Below are positions 26,286 through 38,366 of a DNA stretch of 64,000 bases, in pieces. The stretch is taken from contig NC_045127.1 of assembly GCF_007655135.1 (NCBI RefSeq), forward strand, positions 11,975,001 to 12,039,000. Direction: 5' to 3'. The translations under genes and the position numbers were made by a program. Below the pieces are notes generated by a model. That model saw nothing but the letters and a program-made list of their open reading frames with translations, did not search any database and was not told the DNA's origin. Source of the stretch: Punica granatum (taxonomy: Eukaryota; Streptophyta; Magnoliopsida; Myrtales; Lythraceae). Positions within the stretch are counted from its first letter, which is position 1. Each line of letters opens with the position of its first letter.

Positions 26286-26692
26286 TATTTTATATAAACA
26301 AATGGACCTTAATTTATCTTTTCCATGTAAGATTAATATCCTTAACACAAATAATCTTTGAATAATTATACTTAAAAAAGAAAAAGAAACTGGGCACATG
26401 AGTTGCAATTTGGGATAAATTTAGATTTCAAATTGTATTGTTAGCGTCACTGTTGGATTTGTTTATGTTGAACATTGAAAAGTTAAAAAGATAGACTTTA
26501 TTATGATAACAAGGGCAAAAATATTCGATATTACTGTATGAAAATATCTCATGCCAAAAACTGGCTTTTAAATTCAGCGTGTTTGGGATATATTATTAAT
26601 TAGATAAAGGTCGAGGAAGTGAATTGCTCGATTCTTTATGAGAACATGCCCAATTTGAGAAGCCTTCATGTTGGACCATACGAAGACACTTA

Positions 26693-26885
26693 TGGTGCGT
26701 TTGGTTTCAGAATTAAAGTAACTTTGATTTTGATTGTGAAAAATGATAAATAATTGTGTAGTGTGTTGAGTTAAAGTTAAAGTTAAAATTTTTGACTTGA
26801 GAAATGTGTATTTTTGTTGTGTAGTGTGTTAAGTTAAAGTTAACGTTAAAATTTTTGTGATTTAACTGCGAAATCAAATGGAGCG
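26693..26885. mobile_element. MITE with TTA target duplication (PIF/Harbinger Tourist-like)
   Basis: The left end TGGTGCGTTTGGTTTCAG and the right end CGAAATCAAATGGAGCG are imperfect inverted repeats flanked by TTA on both sides (26690-26692 and 26886-26888), the PIF/Harbinger duplication. Inside, GTGTAGTGTGTT(G/A)AGTTAAAG occurs twice in direct orientation. Confidence 0.65.
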
Positions 26886-27368
26886 TTAAGATGAACCCTG
26901 CAACTCTCTTTTTGGTGGCACGTAAGTCTTGTTAATTAATTAAATGAAGACACAACGCTGAGACAACCTTTTGTCCCGAGCCGGACAGAGACATACACAC
27001 ACAGACATTCTCTCTTTGCAGCCTAATCTCAATTCCTAACCAAAGCTATCTGAATTTCTAAGGTTTTGGTCCTCTAGCCCTTCTGAGCTCCGATGACATA
27101 TGGAAGTTTGGGGCCAGCTCTGGCACGTCCTGAATTGCCCAAATTCATCAGAGATTCACTCGGGTTGCTGTCCCGAGTAAATAAAGTAAGTTGATCGCCG
27201 AAGCCGCTTGGATACGCCGATAGTATTGGCAAATTCTTGTGTAATCAGTTAGATCTGTGGTTCGGGTGTGTATCGCGGCTCTTCAGTTCAGTTTGTATAG
27301 ATCCGCTTCTTGTGGGCATAGTTGGTGGTTGAGGCTAGGAGAAGTTAACGTAACTAAGCTGCAAGGAA

Positions 27369-28716
27369 ATGGCACTGGCTTCAACTGCTAAAGTGGTTCT
27401 TGGCTCCATAGCTTTTGCCATCTTCTGGATCCTCGCTGTTTTCCTGTCCGTCCCGTTGCTCCCAGTTGGGCGGACCGCAGGTTCTCTTCTCGGGGCCATG
27501 CTGATGGTCATCTTCCGAGTTTAACTCCCGACCAAGAATATGCATCAATCGACCTCCAGATCCTCGGCCTCCTCTTAGGATGTCCCACTTCCTGTCCCAA
27601 GAATCGAACAGGAGATTGAGTTCATCTCCTACAGGCATTCAAAGCTCTCCCAAGGCTAATGGAAGTCCAGTTAATCCCGAGACGATTAGGAACCGGCTGG
27701 TTTCAAGCGAGAATGAAATCCGGATGGCCTCATTGAACAATGGACTCAATGAAGACAACATTTTCACTACCTCAAAAGGTGTCGTGTCAGTGGAAATGAG
27801 ATCCAACGATGGAAAGGAAACTCCATCCGCGAAATGGAAGAGGCTGGTGTGGAAATCCTGCGTTTATCTTGTCACGGTTGGGATGCTGGTCTCGTTGCTG
27901 ATGGGTCTCAACATGTCCTGGACAGCGATCACCGCCGCACTTGCCCTTGTAGTCCTTGACTTTTAAGGATGCCGGGGCCTGCCTTGAGAAGGTAAAAAGA
28001 AATATGAACATACCAAAGTTTCTCGACTTTTTGGCTAAGATCTAGAAGTTCTACGATGACTCATCGTTTAATAATACCTGTTTCTTTAGTCTGTTGCTAA
28101 GGGTCGAGATGTATCCTTCAATATGTGCACGAAAACGATGTGACGACTTTCGTTTTAAATGGGGTGGTTTAGTCTTCTTCTGGTTCAGGTCTCGCACTCA
28201 TTGCTGATCTTCTTCTGCGGGATGTTCATCACGGTTGATGGTTTCAATAAGACTGGTATCCCGAGCACGTTGTGGAATCTCATGGAACCATACTCGAAGA
28301 TCGACCGTCCGAGCGGAATTGCAGTTCTTGCCATAGTGATTCTGGTTCTCTCAAACTTGGCTTCCAACGTACCAACACGTAATGAACTATGCAATACTTC
28401 AACTCATACAATCAATTCCGTAGTCAGCATATATCGATCTTTTCGGTTTTCAGTCCTGCTGCTTGGAGGGCGTGTGGCTGCATCAGCGGCTGCGATTTCA
28501 TCAACCGAAGAGAAGAAGTCGTGGCTGATCTTGGCCTGGGTGAGCACAGTGGCGGGGAATCTCTCCTTGCTCGGATCGGCGGCAAACTTGATCGTGTGCG
28601 AGGAGGCCCAGCGGGCCTCAGGCCTGGGGTATACCCTTTCCTTCTGGGGCCACCTCAAATTTGGAGTTCCATCCACCATTATAGTCACTGCCATTGGACT
28701 GACTCTCACTAGATGA
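27369..28716 (+). pseudogene. Decayed LSI2-like silicon/arsenite efflux transporter
   Basis: Remnant of an ArsB/NhaD-type anion efflux carrier of the plant LSI2-like family (normally about 500 residues, plasma membrane). Start [20 protein letters not shown].. is intact, but after FRV a one-base loss gives TAA at 27522-27524; shifting frame restores [18 protein letters not shown]. At about 27575 the sequence jumps to the cytosolic loop (MSHFLSQESNRR..), so roughly 150-200 residues with several membrane helices are deleted. SCVYLVTVGMLVSLLMGLNM and TAITAALALVVLDF follow, then a one-base insertion at about 27963 creates another TAA before KDAGACLEK. Exon 2 (28187-28378: [20 protein letters not shown]) and exon 3 (28454-28716: [12 protein letters not shown] .. 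[17 protein letters not shown]) still read cleanly with proper splice sites. The good preservation elsewhere implies recent loss. Confidence 0.88.
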
Positions 28717-29591
28717 TGATGAAACTATCTCAAGTTTGGGATTCCATTCTCTGTAATTAATTAGAAGGGAAATCTAAAAGTCACGACGACACAGGTGATA
28801 CATCTAGTATTTCAGTTCGAGTGTTAAATATTTTTACTATTTGGGATGAATTATACTAAAATACTAGACATTTGAATTAAAATACTAAACAATTGAACTG
28901 AAAGTAAAAGTAATAAACACTTATACTAATCACGAGTAATAAAATTATTAGACGTGTTACAGTTACTTTGAGTCACGCTAGAAAGACCTAGCTAGAGACA
29001 CCAACATCACTCAGAGTCAAATTGAAAATGCTTGGATTGTCGGTTCTCGTAGTTTTTTCCTTTATTTGATAAAAGATCATTGTCGCTTTCAGTCTGTTTG
29101 TTTCCTTCTACTTTCTTGCGTTATTTTTGACGCGATGGACCGCCCAGAGATGGAAAGTGTGATGCTTTCAATGCAAGACTGCCCTACAAAAATCAGAACC
29201 CGCCAGGAATAATTAAGGGCGTCTTTGATTTTTTTTTTTGAAAGGGTTCTTGGAGATTTTACAATTTTTCTTTATATTTTTTCAAATTATCATTAAACAC
29301 TCTTAGAAATACATAAAACTTGGGAGATGACTCGTGATATGCACGGTCATCAATACCCGCTAATTATAGATCGTAAAATATAAATATAAATGATATTTTT
29401 TAGTTATTGTTAAGCAATGGTATGTCATCAAAGTATATATAGAAATTCATATAATTGATATATATCTATTGAAATAGTCATTACATCTTATATTTGAAAA
29501 AGAAAGAAATACTTATTTGAGCACGAAACTGAGGAGTCTACTTTAATAATCTATATATGTAGATCAATAGTTATTTAATATTAATTTACCA

Positions 29592-29619
29592 CTAGATTTT
29601 TGCCCGTGCATTGCACAGG
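29592..29619 (-). mobile_element. Helitron-like 3' terminus (hairpin plus CTAG)
   Basis: On the minus strand CCTGTGCAATGCACGGG can form a GTGCA/TGCAC hairpin, followed eight bases on by CTAG then T. This is the layout of Helitron 3' ends (hairpin, CTRR, insertion at a T). The body would extend right of 29619; its 5' end was not found. Confidence 0.45.
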
Positions 29620-30791
29620 TCAGCTAATAAACTTGCTTATATTTTACTTATATAGCTTTTATAAACTTCATTCTATAAAAATATAATATAATAAATTAAT
29701 TTTTTGGTGAATAAATAAATGAATGAATTTATTAAAGAATAATTCAATCATATTGAAATTTGCATTGTAAATCATCTTATTTTTATTCCTTTATGTAAAT
29801 AAATCTTTGAAATACAATAAATCCTTATCTGTATTCCTAACAGAATATTCTGTATCTTCATTTATTAAAAGCTTGTTATTTTGAATATTCAGTATTAATT
29901 ATGAGTGAATATTTTTAATCCCTATGTAAGGCCTACTTTTCAATCTTTCAATGATAATTATGATGCATAATAAGTTTGTACTTTGTGCAGATCTTGATAC
30001 TGTAGATGTACAAATTAATGGCATGGAAAAAATTATACAGTATATATATATTGTATGTTTCAAAAGTTTCTCTTCAAATTCTCATGCCCGCAACCAGGCA
30101 TGGAAATTAGAATAAGCAACTTTTCCCCTCCTTAATTTGGTTGTTCCAGACTTCGATCTATATAACCTGATCAAATGAATAGATAATCATCAGTTATAAG
30201 AAACAAAAACAATAATCAAATTATATGAAGATATTACATTGAAAGAGGAGTTTCACCTCATGAAAAGGAAGAATAAACAAAATATGGAATCACACTAAAA
30301 AACCGTGAATTTGTTGAATGAAAATATAAATAATATAAGTTAAGAAATAAAAAAATATAATTTTTTTTAAATTTTTTTAGTATTTTTTTACAAATAATCT
30401 ATGAGCGTATTCACTCAATAATTAGTATATATTTAATATTATAACTTAAACATAAAGTATAATATTAAAAAATAATTTAATTCTCATCTCTCCAAAAAAA
30501 TTAATTATTAAAAATTATAAATAAAAATCTTATTTTAAGTTTGAATTAAATTATAACTTTTATCAAGAAAATAGTAAATTAATGTGCACTCTAAAGTGGG
30601 AAAGAAATCTGAGTCTATATGTTGGGCCAACTTATTTTCATCAGAAAGATATTTTATTTCCTAATCTTCCAATATATTTTTAATTAGCTAAAGTTTATTC
30701 GCATCTTGAAAGTTTGTTATCCTGGGCAAATTGTTACTGGATTGGCTGTAGCATTACACTTTAGTCCAAATTTTGAAATCAAGAAGTCACC

Positions 30792-30846
30792 AAAAAAAAA
30801 AAGAAAAAAGAAAAAAGAAAAAAGAAAAATATATATATATACACAC
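30792..30846. repeat. Compound microsatellite (A-rich GAAAAAA units, then AT and AC)
   Basis: GAAAAAA-type units followed by a TA run and a short CA run. Confidence 0.85.
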
Positions 30847-31896
30847 AGAAGCTCATGAAAAGTATTGAAGCTCTTTTGAGATGAATCTTGGAGTCGGGTC
30901 GCAATATGTTTAGTACACAAAATCTATAATCAGATTATTTCACAACATGTAACATTAATAGAACTTTTGCATAGATATAACAAATGTATACATATATATA
31001 CTTATTTTATTTTCTATGGATATATAGAATTAATGTTTTTATATCTGTTAGGATATCTAAAAATATAATTTCATCTAATTAGGTATTCATTGATTCAACA
31101 AAAGGTTGATGAACCTTTTTTTTTTTGTGCGGATAAGTTAGAAGGTTGAACTTTTATTCACCTAGAAAGGTTGGATCATTCATGTACATTCAACCACCTA
31201 TAAGAAGGCAGCATTAATACAATATTAAGAGATTAGAATTTCAATTTAGTGGTCTATATTAACTGGAGGGTAACGCACCAGCACTACGCGCATAAATTAC
31301 ACATTAAAAAGACTAAATTAGAAAAAGAACTCAATAGAAACAGAATGAAAAGAAAAAAAAAAGTTTATTTCTTTTTGCCTTCTACTTCCACTGCCGTGCT
31401 TCCTTCGAATTTTACTTCAATTGAAATGCTTCAACTCTTTTGTTTCCCCTAATATATCATCTAAGAAAATTACGTTGGTAGTTGCAGGAGCTATGTGAGT
31501 AATTTTCTTCGTAAAAGTGGCTGGGATTTTCCTTTTTTCTCTTTTATAGTTCAAACTTTGGTAAATCCTTTGTCTACTTGGTTTTTTGAAATTTTTGGTG
31601 GGCATTGTTGTAAATTCATTGAAGGTGAGACTTCCTCTCTATTATGCTAATAGATTAAAAATAAAATGCAAAAGGTAATCCGGGAAGGCAAAAGTGCGTA
31701 CAAAGTCAAGTTTTTGCCGTTATATAATATTATAGATATATCTAGATACAATAAAAAAGGTGAAATCTTTTTTTATTTTTTTCCTAAGGAAATACATATT
31801 ATATGTATACTCTTGAAAATATTGTCATCAAGGTATATATGTATTCTATGGATCCTCTTTCCCTGTGATTGTTATGTATTGTTTTCTAGAAGATTA

Positions 31897-32189
31897 GCGT
31901 TTGGTAACGAAGTTAAGTTTGATTTCATTCGATTTAGTTTGATTTGATGAGATGAAAACAAAAGTAGTTGAAAAAGTAGTATGTGAAATAATTTGAAGAA
32001 GAATAAAAAAAAGTATGATCGTGTTTGAGAAAAAAATGTTAAAATCGAGGAAAAAATATTGAATAGTTGAGAGGATTTAATATAAAAAATTAATTTAGAT
32101 AATATATATAAAAAAAGTATGAGAAAATTTTTGAAGAAAAAGAAAAAAAAATGATTGTTTTAAGTTTTAATCTATTATAATTTAGTAGC
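31897..32189. mobile_element. Truncated MITE of the GTTTGG family
   Basis: Starts GCGTTTGGTAACG right after TTA (31894-31896) and shares the AAAGTAGTTGAAAAAGTAGTA / GAATAGTTGAGAGGATTTAATAT style interior seen in the MITE at 13539-13795 (GTGAAAAAGTAATGAATAG). The right end is missing, apparently lost at the junction with the MULE-like element that follows. Confidence 0.45.
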
Positions 32190-33238
32190 AAAAAATGTGA
32201 TTTGCCACCAAACCTTTGGACTCAATTTGCATTATGCAACCCGAATCTTTGAAAAGTTGCAACTTGCCACCCGACCTATTTAAAAATAAGCACGGTGCAA
32301 CCTAATTGTACTTTCCAGTCACTTTTCCGACCAAGCTAAATCACATGCATGTCATGTGAGAATTTTAAAGGGCAAAATGGTCCTACACTTACTATTGCAA
32401 ACACACTAAAAAAAACAAAAAACATAAAAAAAGGAGCTCAACCTCCATAGCATACGCATATCAACAGGTGAAGAAAAAGGGGCAGAGCACGCTGCCAAGC
32501 ACCACCTACCACTCCACCATATTCTTTCTTGCTAAAGCTAAGCTCGACGCTGAGCATGAGTGCGACCCTCTTCTGGGTGTCTGCAAGCTGCGATAAGTAG
32601 ACATAGAGATAAAAGCAGACATGAACAAATAGAAGGACACAGAGAGAGAAAGGGAACGAGAAAGAGGGATCGACACTTAGCTCTGGGGGGTGTGGCTCAG
32701 ATGGGACATGCTGGAGTGAAGACCGTCAGAGCTCGCGAAGAGGGGCGCGGCAATGAGCTGTTGTCGTCGAGGAGAAGCCCGCCATGAAGGGCTAGACCGC
32801 GCGGAGGAGCAACGACCGTCATTGGAGTTAAAGGGGCAGCTTACGGTTGGGGGATGAGTTCGTAAGTAACGGGACACCTGCGAGGTGGCAGGGGTGACGC
32901 ATGTCGCTGATAGCTGGGGGGGAGAGGTCGCTGTTCTGGCGTTGATCGAGTGGGAGGGAGGAGGGACCGTCGTTGTCCTCTTTCCCCTTCCCATCCTTCC
33001 TCCTTTCATTCTCTCTCTCTCTCTTTGTTTTTTTTAAATAATTAATTGGTGTAGGATCATTTTGCCCTTTAAAATTCTCTCTCACATGACATTCATGTGA
33101 CTTGACTTGGCCAAAAAAATGGCTGGAAAGTATATTTAGATTGCACTGTGCCAGGTGGCAAGTTGTAACTTTTCAAAGTTCAAATTGTACAATGCAACTA
33201 GATTCAAAGATCGAGTGGCAAATTGCATTAACCCTTAC
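32190..33238. mobile_element. Non-autonomous Mutator-like element with long inverted ends
   Basis: The left arm, about 32190-32390, and the right arm, about 33048-33238, are inverted copies of each other over nearly 200 bases. Matching stretches are ATTTGCCACC / AATTTGCCAC, TTTGAAAAGTTGCAACTTGCCACC / its counterpart with A, TACTTTCCAGTCA / TACTTTCCAGCCA and GAATTTTAAAGGGCAAAATG / the same. The middle, about 650 bases, is unrelated, GC-rich and non-repetitive in its right half (32690-32990). There is no transposase. Long TIRs around foreign-looking DNA is the Pack-MULE layout. The 9-11 bp target duplication could not be assigned because the left tip is eroded. Confidence 0.7.
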
Positions 33239-33992
33239 AAACTATTAAGTGTAATACTTATGTTTATAATTAATGGAAATCATTGTTGTTGACTTACAGA
33301 CGTAGTCTACTAGTACCCACTAGTTCACCTGGTGTCCATATTGAGGTACGCCCGGTCCAGTTGGATCGTGTTTAGTGAGTCATGTTTTGCGCTGAGTTGG
33401 GTCAAATCTGCTTGGAATCTATAGGGTTTGATTCGATTATATTTACTATGCAGTTTGCTTTATGGGTTTATCTTATTAGGGTCTATGAGGCTAACCGCAT
33501 GATCGATGGTCATTCCTTAATCTATAGTTTCTTGGCTGGCCTTGTGGTCGACTATATAGAGGTTGTCGTGGCTGGCCTAGTCAGAATCTCGATGTAAATT
33601 GTAGTGCTTTCAACAAAATCTTATCGTTCAAACAAAAGAAAATAAAAATTATTGTCACAAATATTAAAAGAAAAAGTCCCCCGAAGTAATCACGGAAGGA
33701 AAAAAGGTCCCTTGTTGAAGTTAAAAGGGAGCCCTTCAACTATTTTTTTCCCTTTCATAAATAATAAAAATTATCCACTAAAAAATATATGAATTAAACT
33801 ATTTTATTTTATCCACTAAAAACACAAACTAAAAGGGCAACATATTGATGAGAATTCCACCTTTGCCCCAACATCCTTATATTTGCTCAGTGGAAACACA
33901 GCAAGTCGCGTACTCCTATTTACCTTACGGAACCATAGACATAAACAGCCGAGCATGAACCTGAACACGCGCAACGGCAAGACCATAGAGAT
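33239..33992. other. Spacer and 3' UTR of the TENA_E gene
   Basis: No gene seen. The part nearest 33993 should be the trailer of the minus-strand TENA_E gene. Confidence 0.5.
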
Positions 33993-35345
33993 CTACCCAC
34001 GGCTCATGTTCCAGAACTCGACCTCGTGCTCTAGGATGCATAGGAAGGTCACTTCGGCCTTTTTCAGCTCACTGTCGGTGGCCTTCATCAAGCGCCGATC
34101 GGCGATCATCCGGAGAGTGCTGCAGTACCTGCCAAACTCCTCGTTGCCCCATCTCTGGCATGTCTCCCTCAGGTCTGCTGGGGTGCTTGCGTCTTCCTCG
34201 AGGCAGTGTGCGAAGCTCTGCTGGTACACTACTTCGATGGCCCACAGTGCCGTGATGGCCTCCGTGTACTCGACCTCCAGGCCCATCAGGCTCTCCAAGA
34301 ACCTGTCAGGAGAATCGAATGATCCATTTAATGAATTCTCAAGCCATTGTAATTACTAATAACGAGCAAATTGTAATTTAAACTCCAAGATCAGATCTTT
34401 TCTGCATCATTGCCACCCAAACAATTCCCAAACAACTGTGGTCATGTAGAATCACGTCGGACGAATATCGGTTCAAGAAATGCATTGATACCGAAAGCCC
34501 GATACACTTCAACAAGAGAGCACGACCCCTCACAGTTAACTTCAATTTCCCGAGCTCAAACTTACTAAAATCATATATGACGAAAGGGCTGAAAATTACC
34601 TGCAGTAGTTCTGGTTTACTTGCTGAGGAACGATTGACGATAATTGGACGCCCCACTTGGAGGCTTCTCTCTTGAACCAAGAGATCTCGTCGTTAAGGGA
34701 AGCAATGCCTCCTAACAGGACATCCATGTCGGAGCTATCGTCTGATTCCTTCCACGCTTTCAACAGGACACTCGAGGCGAAGGGAACAAACGTCCTCACG
34801 AACAAGTAGTCCTGTCCCTGCATCGAAATGAACATAACCAGACGTTTCTCTGTACCAAATCTTATCATAATCTCCGATGGATTACCGACTTTCTCTATGA
34901 ACAAATATTATCATTTGAAGTCGTACGAGAAAATCCACGCCGAGAAATGAACAGATTGGCAATCTTCCCCGAAGAGACAACATAAAATGAATATTTTTTA
35001 ACAGTCAATTGATGCATAGACGATCAAATGGAGGAAGTTATACACAAGTCACAGATTAGCACAGTATGGTGCAACGGGCACGCCCTCGCCTAGCAACCAA
35101 AATGTTCGGGTTTCGATTCTCAGTGTTCGAACTTCGAAGATACTTCGGAAGAAGAGAAGATAGACAAGGATGGAAGCGAATCGGCTCAGAGAGGCTACCA
35201 GCCAGCGCTTGAAGTTGTTGGGGTCGATGGATCCGTCGCGGATGGCGTGGATGAAGGGGTGCCTGGTGGCGGCGATGTACACGATGCTGTGCTTCTTCAG
35301 CCACGCGTCGGTGGTGGAGCCGACGTCCCGGTGGATGCCCTCCAT
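33993..35345 (-). CDS. TENA_E: Bifunctional TENA-E protein (thiamine-salvage aminohydrolase, TenA_E class)
   Basis: Plant TenA_E enzymes hydrolyse the formylamino- and aminopyrimidine breakdown products of thiamine in salvage of the pyrimidine moiety. Three exons on the minus strand: 35345-35199, 34817-34600 and 34302-33993, giving 224 residues, the family length. Splicing gives [45 protein letters not shown] / [55 protein letters not shown] / [44 protein letters not shown] and the terminal [12 protein letters not shown]. All borders are GT..AG with matching phase. The all-helical TENA/THI-4 domain fills the whole protein; there is no transit peptide, so it is cytosolic. Intron 1 carries a SINE-like fragment on the opposite strand. 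Confidence 0.95.
35056..35125 (+). mobile_element. SINE head fragment within TENA_E intron 1
   Basis: TTAGCACAGTATGGTG resembles a Pol III A box and GGGTTTCGATTCTCAGTG a B box, with CTCGCCTAGCAACCAA between. The same order with CTCGCCTAGTGACCAA occurs in the complete SINE at 56677. No tail or target duplication was found, so it is a fragment. Confidence 0.5.
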
Positions 35346-35681
35346 TTCTTTCGCTCTCTGTCTCTGTCTCTTCCAAGTCCCAAATGCTCCCTTTTTTGAC
35401 TTCTATAGGCTGCAAAGGGCTTCGAGTGGACCCGACCGACCGAGAAACTTCCGGTGCCGCCTGTCGGTCTGCATCTCCTCCGTGGCGACGTGTGGTGTAT
35501 GGCTCTGGAAAAGATAAGGCCCTGTTTGGGAGGGTTGCACCTCGATGAAACAGTACTGAAATAATATAAATAAATCCGCCAAAAAATAGTTATGAATCTT
35601 TGTTATAATCACACGATATTGAGTTGTATAAGAGACGCCAATTCAAAATTGCCGAAGGTACCAACAAGAGTTGATCCCAAC
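35346..35681. other. Promoter region of TENA_E
   Basis: Upstream of the minus-strand TENA_E gene. No distinct motif could be called with confidence. Confidence 0.45.
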
Positions 35682-36440
35682 CAGGGACGGAGCCAGAAAA
35701 TGATATCAGGGTGGGGCAGGGCTAAAATCGATGTATATATGAATGGAATTATATTTAATTTGTCCATATCTAAATTCAAATGAAGAAAAAAATAATAATA
35801 CAAACGTGGATAAATTAATTACATGAAGATTGAGGAGAAAACTCGAATGAGAAAGAGGTTATCTATTGCTCGTAATTGCTCTGAACACTATGCTCAATTT
35901 AATTTCTTAATCGTGATTTTCTTTGAACTCTGGAGTTTTGCTTTTGAGAATGAGATCCTTCCAACTTAAAGTGAAAATCGAATTTTGGCATTTTTAAATA
36001 TTTCGTAGATGTGATTTCTAAACCTTTAAAATTATATAGAAAATATCATATTAAAATTACCGAAATTTTCTCTACTCTACTAAATTCAAGTTTATTGCCG
36101 ATAAATATCCGAGAAAATATTCTATTATCGGAATATGATTATTTATTAATCGTCTTTGAAATTTCTAAAACATATAACCTTAGATTTGCAATAAAATCTT
36201 CACACCTCTTTCATTCTTTTGTCGCATATGATTCTGAGGTGGCTTTTGTTTTGTTTTTTTGGCTATATCTGGGGCATTTACTTCGTTCGTCAGATAATAT
36301 TATATTCTAGGGGGGCAACTTCTATAAATATGGGATAATATTAAGAGTTTTATAATATTATATATATATAGAACAAAAGGGCATTTGAGAATCTCGGGGG
36401 GGCAATTGCCTCCCCTTATGTCACTGTGGCCTCGTCCCCG
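35682..36440. mobile_element. hAT-like non-autonomous element, decayed
   Basis: The left end CAGGGACGGAGCCA and the inverse of the right end CGGGGACGAGGCCA are imperfect terminal repeats. They are flanked by ATCCCAAC (35674-35681) and ATCCTAAT (36441-36448), an 8-base duplication with two differences, as for hAT insertions. GGGGGGCAA-type subterminal motifs at about 36311 and 36400 are typical of plant elements with the GACGGAGCCA end. The interior has no transposase. Confidence 0.55.
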
Positions 36441-36448
36441 ATCCTAAT

Positions 36449-38366
36449 GCACTTTGAATTAAAAGTAAGATATTGAGTTCGAGTATTAAAATTTTTGATT
36501 GCGAGAGTTTTACTTTAGTGGTCGATTCGGCTCAAACTGGATTAGTCATAATTCGTTTGGCTTTTGAATACTAAGATACACATCGAAAAGTATTGTCAAA
36601 TGTTTGTATTGGTCGCTATGACCAGATGGTCGGGGCGGATTGCATTCCGAGACGAGCAAGCAGTAGGAACAGTAAAAAGTTTCCACAAGTTTATTCCTCA
36701 TTAGACCTTATTCCTTCAAGTTCCGGAGGTTGGAGTAAGGTATTAGAGGAGTTGCAGAAAGGTGATAGAACCATCTATTTGTGTTCCAATCATACATTCT
36801 TTAGGCATGTGCCACTACTGCTTATTACTATCAAGTTCTGGAGGTTGTTGGAAGGTATTAAAGAATATGCATAGAGATATCAATCCCGGCCTCGGCCTTT
36901 TTAAATTGTCAGATCGCCGTTTTGGAGAGTCGCACATAGATAATAGTTACACGAGGCGAGGCCTGTAGGAAATTTTTCCCGTTGATCCAAGTCCATCCCA
37001 TGAGTCCTGCGAAACAGTCAGACATATGATTAAGGCATTGTGGGTATGTGCCTTGATAGAGTTAGCGGATCATACGTAGGCCACCGTGATTTTACTTTTT
37101 CGTTTAGGCGATGCCATCCTGTCGGTGAAAAAATTTCCTTCTTCAGAAGACGGCAGCATCAATGGGGTCCGTGAAAGATTTCCCGGTGAGGCAAGATCGT
37201 CGTTCGCCTGCTGCAAATGTTTCGTAGCTACAATATAATAATCGAATTGATAATTACTCACTGGCTGGGGAAGATATAAAACCCATTAAGAGCTTCAAAC
37301 TCCTGAATTAGATCGCTTAGGCAATCATCACCAGACAGAGGAAAGCTCGAGCTGATTGGTTGATAAGCTCGCCATTGAAATCACATCCAGGGCCATATGA
37401 TGTGTCCCAAGTGCTCAATGGCCTTAGCATGCTAATCGTTGTCCCTACCGACAATGAGGCACCAAGACGACAATATTGTACTGTTTGATGCATTTGAGAT
37501 GCCATAAGATCAGCACTGCGCGAAGGACATCCTTTTGGAAAGATCAGGTCGGTGCTCGTCGGACAGTAGAACCCAGAGAAATGGTTTTTCCAATAGTCCT
37601 TTGTCTGTTGCAGGGTTAAATAGGTTCGACCCGACCTTCCTGAACCATTTTGCTAAACATGGACTGGGACATGCCAGAATCGCAACCAAGAACTTGTTGG
37701 GTGAAGAGTTTTGTTTCCATAAACTCCCCAGCTGCGTATTTAACTTTTGGTTGGGACTAATGCAAAACCCGAACTATCTCCAGCAGCCTATGCAGGGGAG
37801 AAATGAGCTCCTAAGCATCATCACTTTATATTCTACAATTACAGACGCGTAATTCTCCTGAGCTTCTGCTCGGGAAGATGCAGCTTTCGATACTTTGCAA
37901 AAAGAGCTTCATAATCGTGGATTGTTATGAGAATCATGCTCCCACAATAAAATTTCATGTTCTCCATATAAGAATATGATAGCCTTTGATTTCCTCTAGT
38001 GGGCTACAATGCTCATGGCTGGTTATTCTACTAGAAGTAGTTCCTAATCCTTTTTATTTTTGGTTATAACTTTGATTTTTGAATGACAGAATTCATGCAT
38101 TCATAACAGCATGCACTTTGCCAATCTCTAAAAAAAGTCATTTACCGAACGAAGGTATCATAAGACATCAGCAGTTGAGAGTGTTTTGGATTTAATTTCT
38201 CATGTCCTGCACATAATGAAACCTTACGCTGAAGATGAAGGAACCACATACATGATACATGCCATGTCATTATAATTGGAGGATGCAAATATGAGAAGAA
38301 ACCCGGGATAAGAAGATGGACACTAGTCCGTGCAAACGAAGACCGAGTAAAGGAACCATCTCCAAA
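36449..38366. other. Intergenic, no gene recognised
   Basis: Moderately complex sequence with only short ORFs and no family I can name. A segment at about 36714-36750 (TCAAGTTCCGGAGGTTGGAG) recurs about 115 bases on at 36831-36868 (TCAAGTTCTGGAGGTTGTTG), so there is a degenerate tandem duplication. Minus-strand ORFs near 37317-37505 could be a relic of a coding sequence, not identified. The right end should hold the 3' UTR of the GRAS gene. Confidence 0.4.

Larger units (their letters stand above)
22339..27368. other. Long AT-rich intergenic region with TE relics
   Basis: No intact gene on either strand. Recognisable pieces (MITE at 22620, possible solo LTR at 23499, TRIM relic at about 25995, MITE at 26693) are listed separately. 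The rest, including 24150-25990, is AT-rich sequence without ORFs of interest. Confidence 0.6.
28717..31896. other. AT-rich intergenic region
   Basis: No gene recognised on either strand. It includes a Helitron-like terminus at 29592 (listed), an (AAAAAAG)n/(AT)n/(AC)n compound microsatellite at about 30792-30846 and otherwise AT-rich sequence. Confidence 0.55.

Noticed and set aside
32560..33085. Several GC-rich ORFs on both strands inside the MULE-like element
   Set aside because: No domain could be recognised and codon use is unconvincing. Treated as possible cargo, not as genes.
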